Shown in pieces: positions 32,373 to 40,261 of a DNA stretch of 53,626 bases (the stretch's first letter is position 1; each line of letters starts with the position of its first letter). The notes under the pieces were generated by a model. The model saw nothing but the letters and a program-made list of their open reading frames with translations. It was not told where the DNA came from and did no database searches. The DNA is taken from assembly GCA_903907955.1 (NCBI GenBank), contig CAIVPZ010000052.1, positions 1 through 53,626 of the forward strand, written 5' to 3'. Source of the stretch: an uncultured Acetobacteraceae bacterium. Lineage in GTDB: Bacteria; Pseudomonadota; Alphaproteobacteria; Acetobacterales; Acetobacteraceae. The position numbers and the translations under genes are program-made.

Positions 32373-32786
32373 TTACTGCCGGCCCATCCTTGGCCCCGCG
32401 AACGGGAAGCGGCCCTCATCATATCCGTGTCGATCAAAATGATCCTGCGGGGATAGCAATACGCCTGATTTAATGCCTTGAGCGACGTCGCCGTATGCCC
32501 GTACGTACCACTCGTCATCGACTTTGACCTGGAACGGAAGGCGGCCTTCGAAGTAACCGTTTTCTATGAAATGGGCCTTCGCCGAAGACCAATCGCCAGC
32601 GGAAATCGCCGCACCGACATCTGGATAGGTCCGGCAGTACCACTCCTCATCGACATCAACGCAGATCAGAAGAGACTTAATGATATTCACAATATCATCA
32701 TACGTCATATCTACGCGCAGGGTGTCATCCGCAGCAGTTAGTTTCATTGAATTCCTGATGACACCAAACGGCACGAGATATCGCAT
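32373..32786 (-). CDS. Small protein with two YPDV-type repeats
   Basis: The 137-residue protein has a short N-terminal region and two repeats of about 42 residues, VDEEWYCRTYPDVGAAISAG... ending HFIENGYFEGRLPF and VDDEWYVRAYGDVAQGIKSG... ending HFDRHGYDEGRFPF. Such WY-x3-(Y/N)PDV...HF..xG..EGR units occur at the ends of glycosyltransferases and surface-polysaccharide proteins. A single related unit ends the glycosyltransferase at 48833. The ATG at 32786 is chosen because AGGAAG lies about six bases upstream; the longer frame before it looks non-coding. The repeat may bind a glycan or a glycosyltransferase partner; this is inference. Confidence 0.7.
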   Translation of the reverse strand: MRYLVPFGVIRNSMKLTAADDTLRVDMTYDDIVNIIKSLLICVDVDEEWYCRTYPDVGAAISAGDWSSAKAHFIENGYFEGRLPFQVKVDDEWYVRAYGDVAQGIKSGVLLSPQDHFDRHGYDEGRFPFAGPRMGRQ

Positions 32787-33175
32787 TTTTAGCTTCCTGT
32801 TACCGATCAATTCACGCCGCATTGAGGCTATGACAGCTTGGCGGTTTGTAGGGCGGAACGATAGCGGACGCAAGCCGGAGTTGCGAATTCTCCGCCGTTC
32901 CGGCGGATTCCGACAAGACCGTCGCATCATGCTCCACCACACGGCAGCAATCCCACGACACGCCTTGAAGTTAACACTCTGAACGCGACTTTGGATCATG
33001 GTTATCGACGCCGATACGATATGGACGTCTTCCAGAGTGGCGGATGCCTGGCGGCGCCTGAAAGGCCGGCCGGTTCAACAGATGCGTTGGTAACGTAAAG
33101 AGTGCAATGGCCTGTCCGGAAGCATCTTTCCCCCTGCCGGGGGCGATGTTCGCTATGTACATTTCGAAACACGGG
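32787..33175. other. Divergent intergenic region
   Basis: About 390 bases between the repeat protein and hldE. It should hold promoters for both. Frames that extend either gene into it (up to 32999 and from 33107) lack family similarity. I see no RNA gene or clear terminator. Confidence 0.4.
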
Positions 33176-34675
33176 ATGACTGTCTTGAATGATCGGCATC
33201 AGCCAATGCTCGCCCGGCTCCTCGCACGGATCGCAGAGCGCACCGTGATTGTTCTGGGCGATATCATGCTGGACGAGTACGTGGAGGGGCAGGTTCTGCG
33301 GATTTCGCCCGAGGCTCCCATTCCGGTCCTGCATTTTTCCCATGCGCGAACCGTGCTGGGCGGGGCCGGAAACGTGATGGCCAACATAGCGGCGCTCGGT
33401 GCGCGGGCAATCCTGATCGGCGTGGTCGGGGACGACGTCGCCGGGAGCGGTCTTGGTGCGAAACAGGTGGCAGGCATACCGAACGCGGAGCTGCGAGCGG
33501 TAACCGTTCCGGGACGGCCGACGACGGTCAAGACGCGGTTCATGTCCGGGTCGCACCAGATCCTCCGCCTGGACAAGGAGGTCACCGCCCCGATTGACGA
33601 CGCCGCGGCCGACGAAATCCTGGGCGTCTTCGAGAGCTGCCTTGCGCAGGCCGATGCCGTTGTGTTGTCGGACTATGCGAAAGGCGTTCTCTCCGACAGG
33701 GTGCTGGCCCGTGCCGTGGCCGCCGCGCGGGCGCGCGGCTTGCCGGTGATCGCCGATCCGAAGCGGCTTTCCTTCGCGGCCTATCGCAACGTCTCCGTGC
33801 TGACGCCCAACGAGATGGAGGTTGCGAAGACCACCGGCATCGAGGTGCTCAGCAACGCGGCGGCCGAGGCGGCCGGGAGGGTCGCGTTGACCGAAAGCGG
33901 CGCCGATGCCGTGCTGGTGACCCGCTCCAGGCACGGCCTGACCCTGGTGCGGCCGGACGGGGAGGCACTTCACCTGCCGACCGAGGCGCGCGCCGTGGCG
34001 GATGTTTCGGGCGCCGGCGACACGCTGGTCGCGACCCTTGCTGTCATGTTGGCCTGCGGTGCCGAGCTTCCCGAGGCGGCCGGGGTGGCGAACGTGGCCG
34101 CCGGGATCGCGGTCGGGAAGCTGGGAACCGCGACGGTCGATCAGGCGGAACTGGTGTCGGCACTGCACCGCCAGGAACTGCTGGCCATCGACGACAAGGT
34201 GGTTCCGCTTGCGGTGGCGCTGGAGAAGGTTGCCGCATGGCGACGGAGCGGCATACGGACCGGCTTCACCAATGGCTGCTTCGACCTGATCCACCCGGGC
34301 CATGTCCGGCTGCTGGCGAAGGCGCGGACACGGTGCGGCCGGCTGATTGTCGGGCTGAACACCGATGCCTCGGTCAGGCGGCTCAAGGGTTCCACCCGGC
34401 CTTTGCAGAGCGAGACGGCGCGGGCGACGGTGATGGCATCGATGGGGGCGGTCGATCTGGTGGTGCTGTTCGACGAGGATACGCCGCTGGAGCTGATCGA
34501 GGCGCTGCGTCCGGATTTCCTGTTCAAGGGCGCCGACTACCGGCTGGACCAGGTGGTGGGTGCCGATGCGGTGGCGGCGGGCGGCGGGCGGGTGGTGCTG
34601 ATCGACCCGGAGGCGGGGTTCAGCACGACCGCCATCGTCAGGCGGATGAATTTGCCGGCGGAGCCGGTGGCATGA
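33176..34675 (+). CDS. hldE: Bifunctional heptose-7-phosphate kinase / heptose-1-phosphate adenylyltransferase
   Basis: The 499-residue enzyme has an N-terminal ribokinase-fold kinase (VLGDIMLDEYVEGQVLRISP, LGGAGNVMANIAALGA, DVSGAGDTLVATLAVML with the catalytic Asp) and a C-terminal nucleotidyltransferase from about residue 358 (TGFTNGCFDLIHPGHVRLL, GLNTDASVRRLKG, KGADYRLDQVVGAD). It makes ADP-heptose, the donor for GT9 heptosyltransferases. The ATG at 33176 fits the usual N-terminus; 33146 is an alternative. No gmhA, gmhB or hldD is present here, so it works with genes elsewhere or serves the GT9 domain encoded at 1360-6165. It converges on the Tad pseudopilin gene. Confidence 0.93.
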   Translation: MTVLNDRHQPMLARLLARIAERTVIVLGDIMLDEYVEGQVLRISPEAPIPVLHFSHARTVLGGAGNVMANIAALGARAILIGVVGDDVAGSGLGAKQVAGIPNAELRAVTVPGRPTTVKTRFMSGSHQILRLDKEVTAPIDDAAADEILGVFESCLAQADAVVLSDYAKGVLSDRVLARAVAAARARGLPVIADPKRLSFAAYRNVSVLTPNEMEVAKTTGIEVLSNAAAEAAGRVALTESGADAVLVTRSRHGLTLVRPDGEALHLPTEARAVADVSGAGDTLVATLAVMLACGAELPEAAGVANVAAGIAVGKLGTATVDQAELVSALHRQELLAIDDKVVPLAVALEKVAAWRRSGIRTGFTNGCFDLIHPGHVRLLAKARTRCGRLIVGLNTDASVRRLKGSTRPLQSETARATVMASMGAVDLVVLFDEDTPLELIEALRPDFLFKGADYRLDQVVGADAVAAGGGRVVLIDPEAGFSTTAIVRRMNLPAEPVA

Positions 34676-34697
34676 GGGAAATGTGCCGGCGGCAGGT

Positions 34698-35093
34698 TCA
34701 TTTCGGGTAGCAGGACGTGGCGCTGAGGGTCATCCGGTTGTTCGATCCGAACGGCCCGGCGACATAGAACCACGGGATCACGAAGGAAAAGGTCAGCGTG
34801 CCCTTGACCTGCGTGCCACAGGCCGGCGTGGTCACCGTGAACGCGGCGGCGGTGACCTTGATTCCCCAGGCGTGGCTGACGGCGTAGGACTGGATCGCCG
34901 TCGTTGACCCGCAGACGGACGGGTTGACCGCCCCGCAGCGAGCCGCCGCCGCGACCGCGCTGGCGAGCGTTGCGTTGCTCCACATCAGCCGGCCGGCATC
35001 GGCCACGGCGAGCAGAAACATCAGCAGGGCGGGCAGGACGATGGCGTGTTCCACCAGGGTGGCACCGCTGTTGCCGTGGTTGTTGCGCGCCAT
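34698..35093 (-). CDS. TadE/TadF-type pseudopilin
   Basis: The 131-residue protein begins MARNNHGNSGATLVEHAIVL followed by one hydrophobic helix (ALLMFLLAVADAGRLMW). The NSG-ATLVEHA junction matches the TadE/F prepilin-like processing site with Glu at +5. The periplasmic part contains four Cys residues. Such minor pseudopilins are needed for Flp pilus assembly. The ATG at 35093 is preferred because the pseudopilin signal starts there. It is the last gene of its unit, 4 bp after the next pseudopilin. Confidence 0.8.
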   Translation of the reverse strand: MARNNHGNSGATLVEHAIVLPALLMFLLAVADAGRLMWSNATLASAVAAAARCGAVNPSVCGSTTAIQSYAVSHAWGIKVTAAAFTVTTPACGTQVKGTLTFSFVIPWFYVAGPFGSNNRMTLSATSCYPK

Positions 35094-35097
35094 GCGC

Positions 35098-35595
35098 CTA
35101 CTGAATCCTGACGGTGACACTGGCGGTGAGGGCGGCGGGCAGCCGCAGCGACAGATAGGGCATGATGGTCTGATGGGTGACCTTGGCGTTCACCTTCACA
35201 TACTGGCCCGGCGCCTTGCCGTCCGCACAGACCGTGGTGCAGTCGGCGTTCTGCGAGACAACGCCGGCGGCCGTGGGGCAGCCGCAGAATTTTGTCGGCG
35301 CGGGAATTGCCGTGATGTTGGTGTTGCCGGTGGCGCCAACGACGGCCTGACCGATGGCGGTCAGGTTGCTCGCGCCGTGTGCGGCGGCGTAGAGCGCGCC
35401 GGCTTCGACGGCGGTTTGCAGTTGGATTTCCTGATAGGTGGCGATGCCGATTTCGACGATGCCGGTGAGCAGTATCAGCAGCAGCGGGGAGACCAGACCG
35501 AACTCGATGGCGGCGGTGCCCTGCCGTCGCGCACGGGCGCCGACGCACAGAACCCGGGTTGACTCGCCGGGCGGTTGCATGGGCCGGTCCCGCAT
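35098..35595 (-). CDS. tadE: TadE-type pseudopilin
   Basis: The 165-residue protein has a basic N-terminus, the TadE motif RRQGTAAIEFGLVSPLLLIL and one transmembrane helix (LLILLTGIVEIGIATYQEIQ). The periplasmic domain has several Cys residues (KFCGCP, DCTTVC). GTAAIEFG is the expected class III prepilin peptidase site. The ATG at 35595 overlaps the stop of the upstream TadG gene (TAATG), so the two are coupled; an ATG at 35580 is an alternative. Confidence 0.88.
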   Translation of the reverse strand: MRDRPMQPPGESTRVLCVGARARRQGTAAIEFGLVSPLLLILLTGIVEIGIATYQEIQLQTAVEAGALYAAAHGASNLTAIGQAVVGATGNTNITAIPAPTKFCGCPTAAGVVSQNADCTTVCADGKAPGQYVKVNAKVTHQTIMPYLSLRLPAALTASVTVRIQ

Positions 35596-36875
35596 TATTC
35601 GACCAGCTGGCTCGGCGATGTGCCGATCGCACCGGTTCCCGCAGTGGCGCAATTGTTGTTGAACGACGCGGCACCCGTGAAAGTTGCCTGCCAGGCAATC
35701 AACTGCGTGCAGGTCGATGTGGTGGTTAATCCATTCAAGAATGCCACGTTCTGGCTGGGAAAATACAGCGCCCCGGTCAGATTTACTGCCGCCCCACCGA
35801 TGAAACTGCTGCCGGGGCTGGCGGGAGAATTTCGATCCGCGAAAAACAGGAGGCCGGAAGTTGCCCCCGTGGTGGGCGCGGTTAACGTCACGTTCGCACC
35901 GTTGGTGATCGTCGCCGTCGCATAACTGCCACCACTTCCCGTAAGCACGATGGTAACGCCAGTTCCGGTCAATTTTACCGCTCCGCCAACCGCGAAACTG
36001 CCGCCGTTGATAATGTAAACACCTGGGGCCATCACCACGACGGCATCGTTTGTAAGCGAGATCCCTTGACAATATACGCCGTCTGGGTACAGATACTGTG
36101 TTCCGGAGTTGCTGTGCGCCAGATGCAGGCTATTGTACTTGCATCCGGAAGAAGACGGAAGCTGAACGCTGGCATAAGGGTCGGCCACCGGCGGCTGCAA
36201 GGTCTTGAGAACTTGCGCCTCGTTGGTGATGACGGGGCTGCCGTATTTATACACCAAGCCGCTGACCGACACGGACGCAGCGGTGAGGATGGAAGCGCCG
36301 GTCATCGAGAGCGCCTTGGTTCCGGTTCCGTTCACCGCCATGCCGCATTTGTTGAGGATGAGGTGCGCACTGCCGCCGAGAGCGTCAATGGCGGCCGTGG
36401 TGCTGTCGAGCGACAAGATGCAGTCGCCCGAATTGTTGCCCTGGGTCGCCACGGCACGCGCGGCGATGTTCCATGATCTGGCACGGAACAGGCTGGACAG
36501 CAGCAACGTTTGCGACTGGGCGACGATCACTTCGACGGCACTCGTGTTGCCGATATGCGCGCCGCTCAGCGGCGGGTGGTTGACGGTGACGGTGACGCCG
36601 CCGGTTCCGTGGACGAAGCCGGCGGTCGCGGTGATGGCGTGCGCCTCGGTCGCGGGATCGGCCGGATGCCCGGTCATCAGGGCGGCGGCGCCGCCGAGTG
36701 CCGCCGCACTCGCGGCCGATTGCATCTGGCGCTGCTTGAACAAGGCAAACGTGACCTCCGTTCCGAGCGCGGTAAAGCCGATCAGCAGAACCAGCATGAG
36801 GGCGAGCATGATGACGACGCTGCCCTGGCGGGAATGGCGGGCCTTGGCAACTTGCCGGGCGATTCGGTGAAGCAT
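35595..36875 (-). CDS. TadG-like pilus-associated protein
   Basis: The 426-residue protein has a basic N-terminus, RQGSVVIMLALMLVLLIGFT (one transmembrane helix), then FALFKQRQMQSAASAAALGGAAAL, the TadG/TadE-like signature for the mature start. The large periplasmic part is Ser/Thr/Gly/Ala-rich (about residues 130-426) and lacks a recognisable von Willebrand A motif, so it is a short or divergent TadG. The ATG at 36875 precedes the membrane helix with GGATGG upstream; 36986 is a longer alternative with a low-complexity extension. It is followed directly by tadE. Confidence 0.8.
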   Translation of the reverse strand: MLHRIARQVAKARHSRQGSVVIMLALMLVLLIGFTALGTEVTFALFKQRQMQSAASAAALGGAAALMTGHPADPATEAHAITATAGFVHGTGGVTVTVNHPPLSGAHIGNTSAVEVIVAQSQTLLLSSLFRARSWNIAARAVATQGNNSGDCILSLDSTTAAIDALGGSAHLILNKCGMAVNGTGTKALSMTGASILTAASVSVSGLVYKYGSPVITNEAQVLKTLQPPVADPYASVQLPSSSGCKYNSLHLAHSNSGTQYLYPDGVYCQGISLTNDAVVVMAPGVYIINGGSFAVGGAVKLTGTGVTIVLTGSGGSYATATITNGANVTLTAPTTGATSGLLFFADRNSPASPGSSFIGGAAVNLTGALYFPSQNVAFLNGLTTTSTCTQLIAWQATFTGAASFNNNCATAGTGAIGTSPSQLVE

Positions 36876-37016
36876 GGCAGTCCATCCGCTGGCGTCGCGT
36901 TGACCGGCCGGAGAGGGCGCATCTTCCGGTGCCGATGCGGGCGGCGTCGAGGCAGGCCCGGCGTTCCGTGCTCCGGATCGGCGCATGGCGTATTAAATTC
37001 ACAAAATGGTGCGGGA

Positions 37017-37030
37017 TTGCCGTGGATCAA
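37017..37030. promoter_or_regulatory. FNR/FixK-type box between tadG and a small Flp-like gene
   Basis: TTGCCGTGGATCAA matches eight of ten conserved bases of TTGAT-N4-ATCAA. It sits in the divergent region upstream of both genes. An FNR-family regulator is encoded 270 bp away at 37294-37980. Confidence 0.45.
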
Positions 37031-37107
37031 TGACAGAACCCATGCGGCGTGGCCAAGTCAGCCTGCAAAATACGCTAGGCCAGGTCAAAATACTGCAGGA
37101 GTTGGAC

Positions 37108-37251
37108 ATGATTGGTCGCACCGGTTTGGCCGAGTGGTGGGAGAAGGAAGCAACGCGAGAATTCACCAGGCTGGAATGCGGCCTGCTTGGCGCATTCTTC
37201 GCCTTGATCGCGGTTGCTCTTGCGGTGGTTGTCCGGATCAGGTTCGGCTGA
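37108..37251 (+). CDS. Small single-span membrane protein, Flp-like
   Basis: The 47-residue protein starts at an ATG with GGAG seven bases upstream (CAGGAGTTGGAC). It has a charged N-terminus (WWEKEATREF) and one hydrophobic helix, TRLECGLLGAFFALIAVALA, ending in Arg residues. The LECGLLGA start of the helix resembles the IEYGLIAA/IECGLIAA core of Flp pilins, but the Gly expected just before the cleavage site is absent. It may be a diverged, unprocessed Flp relative or an unrelated small membrane protein. It lies inside the Tad locus on the opposite strand. Confidence 0.6.
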   Translation: MIGRTGLAEWWEKEATREFTRLECGLLGAFFALIAVALAVVVRIRFG

Positions 37252-37293
37252 ATCGCAGGCACGCATCGCCCGGACCAGGCGGCGGCGCGGCGA

Positions 37294-37980
37294 TCAGGAG
37301 GTTATTTCGCGCAAGGCGGCGCGGTCCAGCAGTTCGATGCCGGTTCGGCGGATCGCCAGGATGCCCTCGCGCTGAAGGCGGACGAGGTGGCGGCAGACCG
37401 TTTCAATGGACAGGCCGAGATAGTCGGCAATGTCGGTGCGGCTCATGGGCAATACCATGAGCCGGCCTTCGGCTGTAACCGCGTGGTCGTCCATGTCGAG
37501 CAGAAAGGACACCACCCGCTCCTTTGCGGTTTCCCGGCCGAGCAGGATTATTTGCTGGTGTGCGCGGCGGAGATTGGCCAGCGCCAGGCTTCTCAGCCGG
37601 AGCGCGAGGTCAGGGTGGCGGTTCGCCTGCGCCTCGACCGCGCTGCGCGGATAGCGGCGCAGCATCGTGTCGGTGACGGCTTCGGCAGCGAAATAATGTG
37701 TCCCGACATCGTCCAGGCCGAGCAGATCGCCCGGCCACAGGAATTCGGCGACCTGGCGGCGTCCGTCGGCCATGAACTTCACCGTGCGGGCGCAGCCGGA
37801 AAGCAGCTTCCAGCAGAATGCGGCCGGTTCGCCGGCCCCGTATATCTTGTGCCCCTGCCGGACCCTGACCGTGCTGCCGAATTGTTCAAGAAAATCAAGC
37901 GCATCGGCAGTCAGGCCCGGCGTTTCCGGCCTCGGCGGCAGGCTGTTTGCCGGCTGTATCGCCCGCATGGTCGTCGACAT
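37294..37980 (-). CDS. Crp/Fnr-family transcription regulator (FixK/FNR-like)
   Basis: The 228-residue protein has a cyclic-nucleotide-binding fold (VRVRQGHKIYGAGEPAAFCW, VAEFLWPGDLLGLDD) and a C-terminal winged helix (MSRTDIADYLGLSIETVCRH, LVRLQREGILAI). The recognition helix motif is E-x-x-C-R where FNR and FixK have E-x-x-S-R, so it should read an FNR-like half-site. The N-terminal Cys cluster that binds an iron-sulfur centre in FNR is missing, so direct oxygen sensing by that route is unlikely. The ATG at 37980 removes a low-sense extension. It lies between the two minus-strand Tad units, and FNR-type boxes precede both. Confidence 0.88.
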   Translation of the reverse strand: MSTTMRAIQPANSLPPRPETPGLTADALDFLEQFGSTVRVRQGHKIYGAGEPAAFCWKLLSGCARTVKFMADGRRQVAEFLWPGDLLGLDDVGTHYFAAEAVTDTMLRRYPRSAVEAQANRHPDLALRLRSLALANLRRAHQQIILLGRETAKERVVSFLLDMDDHAVTAEGRLMVLPMSRTDIADYLGLSIETVCRHLVRLQREGILAIRRTGIELLDRAALREITS

Positions 37981-38323
37981 CACGCGCTCCGCGCGCTGGT
38001 CACGATGAAACCGGACAGGAGGGGAGGGGGAATCATTGCGACACTGCGCGGCATGACCGGTTTTCCAAGGGGGGGCAGCAACGGCGGATGGGCTTGGTGG
38101 CGACCGGCATGTTCGATCAACTGAGGGATCCACCCACAGACAGTCTCCATACTCCCGTACTGATTCCATGGACAGAAAGAAACGGACGCCGGCCCAGAGC
38201 CTGCGGCGGCATGATTAAAAATTCGTAGCCGCTGCTGCCGGGGTTGTCGAGGGCGGCGCATGGTGCTGCCGGGTCACGGTTGCGTGCCTCGTCCAGGCGG
38301 TGCGCCGGTGCCGGGCGGCACCA
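37981..38323. other. Intergenic region with a short hairpin
   Basis: About 340 bases between tadC and the regulator gene. Next to the tadC stop is a perfect stem GGTGCC/GGCACC with a four-base loop (38307-38322). It lacks a clear U-run but could mark the end of the tad operon. No other gene is supported. Confidence 0.4.
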
Positions 38324-39262
38324 TCAATGGCCCATTATCTTCATCACCTGCAATGCCGCCGGCCCGGCCACGACCAGGAAAATCGTCGGCATGATGAACA
38401 GGATCATCGGAACCGTCATCAGCGTCGGGAGCTGATTGGCGCGCTCCTCCAGCCGCATCAGGGTGTCATTGCGCAGTTCCCCCGAAACCACGCGCAATGC
38501 CTGCGCAAGCGGCGTCCCGTAGCGCAAGGTCTGCGACAGCGTCGTCACCACCGACTGCACGCTCGGGATATCGACGCGCCCGGCCAGGTTGGCGAGCGCC
38601 TGTTCGCGGCTCGGCAGGATTTTCAGATCGGCCGCGGTCAGGGTCAATTCCTCCGCCAGGGCCGGCTGCGACTTCGCCAGCACGCCGGCAACCCGATCGA
38701 CGCCGTCCTCGAACGAAAGCCCGGCCTGCACGCAGATCACCAGCAGTTCCAGCGCATCCGGCAAACCCGACTGGATCGCCTTGCTGTGGGCCGTGACCTG
38801 CCGGCTGATGAACATCCCCGGCACGAGCCAGCCGAGCAGCGCGAGCACGGTTGCCAGCAGCAACGGCAGGATACGCGGACTGGAAGCCGACGATGCGAGC
38901 CAGACCGCGACGAAACCGGCCGTGGCCAGTGCCGCGGCCAATCCCAGCCGGACCTTGGTCAGCACCGCGGCGGCATGCGACGCCGGAACCCCGAACCGCC
39001 CCAACAGCCGTTCGGTTTCGCGCCGTTCGCCCTCCGCCGCGGCGTTGCCGGGCTTCGGGCGCCGCAGCGCCGGTGCCTGGGGGACAGGGCGGCGGCGCGT
39101 GGGGCCGGTCCGGCGGATCAGCTCGACCCGCTTCGAGATGGCCTCGCGGGTCATCCGCGCGCTGTGCACCAGCAACCCCAGGCCCCCGAGGCTCAGTGCC
39201 AGCGCGGTCAGCAGGATGACGATCCCGCCGACGCGCACCGAATCCGGCACCGGAGGGGTCAT
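38324..39262 (-). CDS. tadC: TadC, inner-membrane pilus assembly protein
   Basis: The 312-residue protein is a GspF/TadC-family inner-membrane platform protein. It has an N-terminal membrane segment (GGIVILLTALALSLGGLGLL), two central ones (ALATAGFVAVWLASS; LPLLLATVLALLGWLVPGMF), the T2SF cytoplasmic domain (GLPDALELLVICVQAGLSFE, EGVDRVAG-type loop) and a C-terminal hydrophobic pair (TVPMILFIMPTIFLVVAGPA). It pairs with TadB to anchor the pilus motor. The gap to tadB is 18 bp and it is the last gene of the cpaA-to-tadC run. Confidence 0.92.
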   Translation of the reverse strand: MTPPVPDSVRVGGIVILLTALALSLGGLGLLVHSARMTREAISKRVELIRRTGPTRRRPVPQAPALRRPKPGNAAAEGERRETERLLGRFGVPASHAAAVLTKVRLGLAAALATAGFVAVWLASSASSPRILPLLLATVLALLGWLVPGMFISRQVTAHSKAIQSGLPDALELLVICVQAGLSFEDGVDRVAGVLAKSQPALAEELTLTAADLKILPSREQALANLAGRVDIPSVQSVVTTLSQTLRYGTPLAQALRVVSGELRNDTLMRLEERANQLPTLMTVPMILFIMPTIFLVVAGPAALQVMKIMGH

Positions 39263-39280
39263 GATGCCTGCCGCGATGTT

Positions 39281-40252
39281 TCAGCCAACGCTGGTCACGC
39301 TGCGCATCAGGTGCCGGATGATGCCAAACCCGATCGTCAGGAACGTCGCCGCGATCACCAGGATGACCTTGCCGCGCGGGTCGCTGAACAGCGGTGCAAG
39401 ATAGCCCGGGCTGGTGACCGCCAGTGCGCCGAACACCAGGAAGGGGATCACCCCCAGCACGATGGCCGACATCCGCGCCTCGCCGGTCACGGCGCGGGCC
39501 TTCAGCCGCATCGCCCGGCGCCGGCGCATGATGTCCGACAGGATGTCGAGCGTGGCGGCAAGGTTTCCCCCCGTTGCCCGCTGCAACGAGATGGCGACGG
39601 CGAAGAACCGGAAATCGGCCAGGCCGATGCGCTGGCTCGCGCCGACCAGCGCGTCTTCGAAGGCAATGCCGATGGCCATCTGGTCGGCGAGGTTGGCGAA
39701 CACCTGGGCCACCGGCGCCGGCGCTTCCTGGCCGACCTCGCGAATGGCCGAGGTGATCGGCAAGCCGGCACGCAGCATGCGGGTCACCATGTCGATGGTG
39801 TCGGGAAACCCCGCCATGAATTTCTGGTCCGCACCCTCCTGCTGGTGCTTGAGCAGGGCGCGCGGCGCCATAAAGAAGGCCGCCATGCACCCCGTCAGGG
39901 CAATCCAGATCGACACCTGCAGACCCATCTTCAGCACCAGCCACGTGACGCCGCCGCCGCCGCATCCGGCAATGATCAGCGGCAACGGACCCGCCGTCAT
40001 GCCCCAGTTGTGGGACACGCGGGCCGCGAAGACCGCGCGCAACCGTCGTCCGAGCGCTCCGCCGGTTTCGCGCTGCTCCGCCAGTTCGTCCCCGCCGCCG
40101 CCTGACTTTTTTGTGCGGGCCAGGCCGGCAAGGCGAAGATGGCGCTCCTGGTCAAGCCGGAGCCGGCGGACCCGCGCCAGCACAATCGACAATATCGTCC
40201 CGGTGATGCCCAGCACGCCGAGCAGCAGCAGGCCCGGAAGCAGGAGTTTCAC
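39281..40252 (-). CDS. tadB: TadB, inner-membrane pilus assembly protein
   Basis: The 323-residue protein is a GspF-type membrane protein: an N-terminal helix (LLLPGLLLLGVLGITGTILS), a middle pair (LPLIIAGCGGGGVTWLVLKM; IWIALTGCMAAFFMAP), the T2SF domain (FPDTIDMVTRMLRAGLPITS, GIAFEDAL, ATGGNLAATLDILSDIMRRR) and C-terminal helices (VIPFLVFGALAV; VILVIAATFLTIGFGI). It forms the assembly platform with TadC above the ATPase CpaF. It starts 9 bp after cpaF. Confidence 0.93.
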   Translation of the reverse strand: MKLLLPGLLLLGVLGITGTILSIVLARVRRLRLDQERHLRLAGLARTKKSGGGGDELAEQRETGGALGRRLRAVFAARVSHNWGMTAGPLPLIIAGCGGGGVTWLVLKMGLQVSIWIALTGCMAAFFMAPRALLKHQQEGADQKFMAGFPDTIDMVTRMLRAGLPITSAIREVGQEAPAPVAQVFANLADQMAIGIAFEDALVGASQRIGLADFRFFAVAISLQRATGGNLAATLDILSDIMRRRRAMRLKARAVTGEARMSAIVLGVIPFLVFGALAVTSPGYLAPLFSDPRGKVILVIAATFLTIGFGIIRHLMRSVTSVG

Positions 40253-40261
40253 GCGGCGTCC

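Noticed and set aside
38300-40105. 601-codon plus-strand frame opposite tadC and tadB
   Set aside because: Gln/Arg/His-rich shadow without motifs; both minus-strand genes are well supported.
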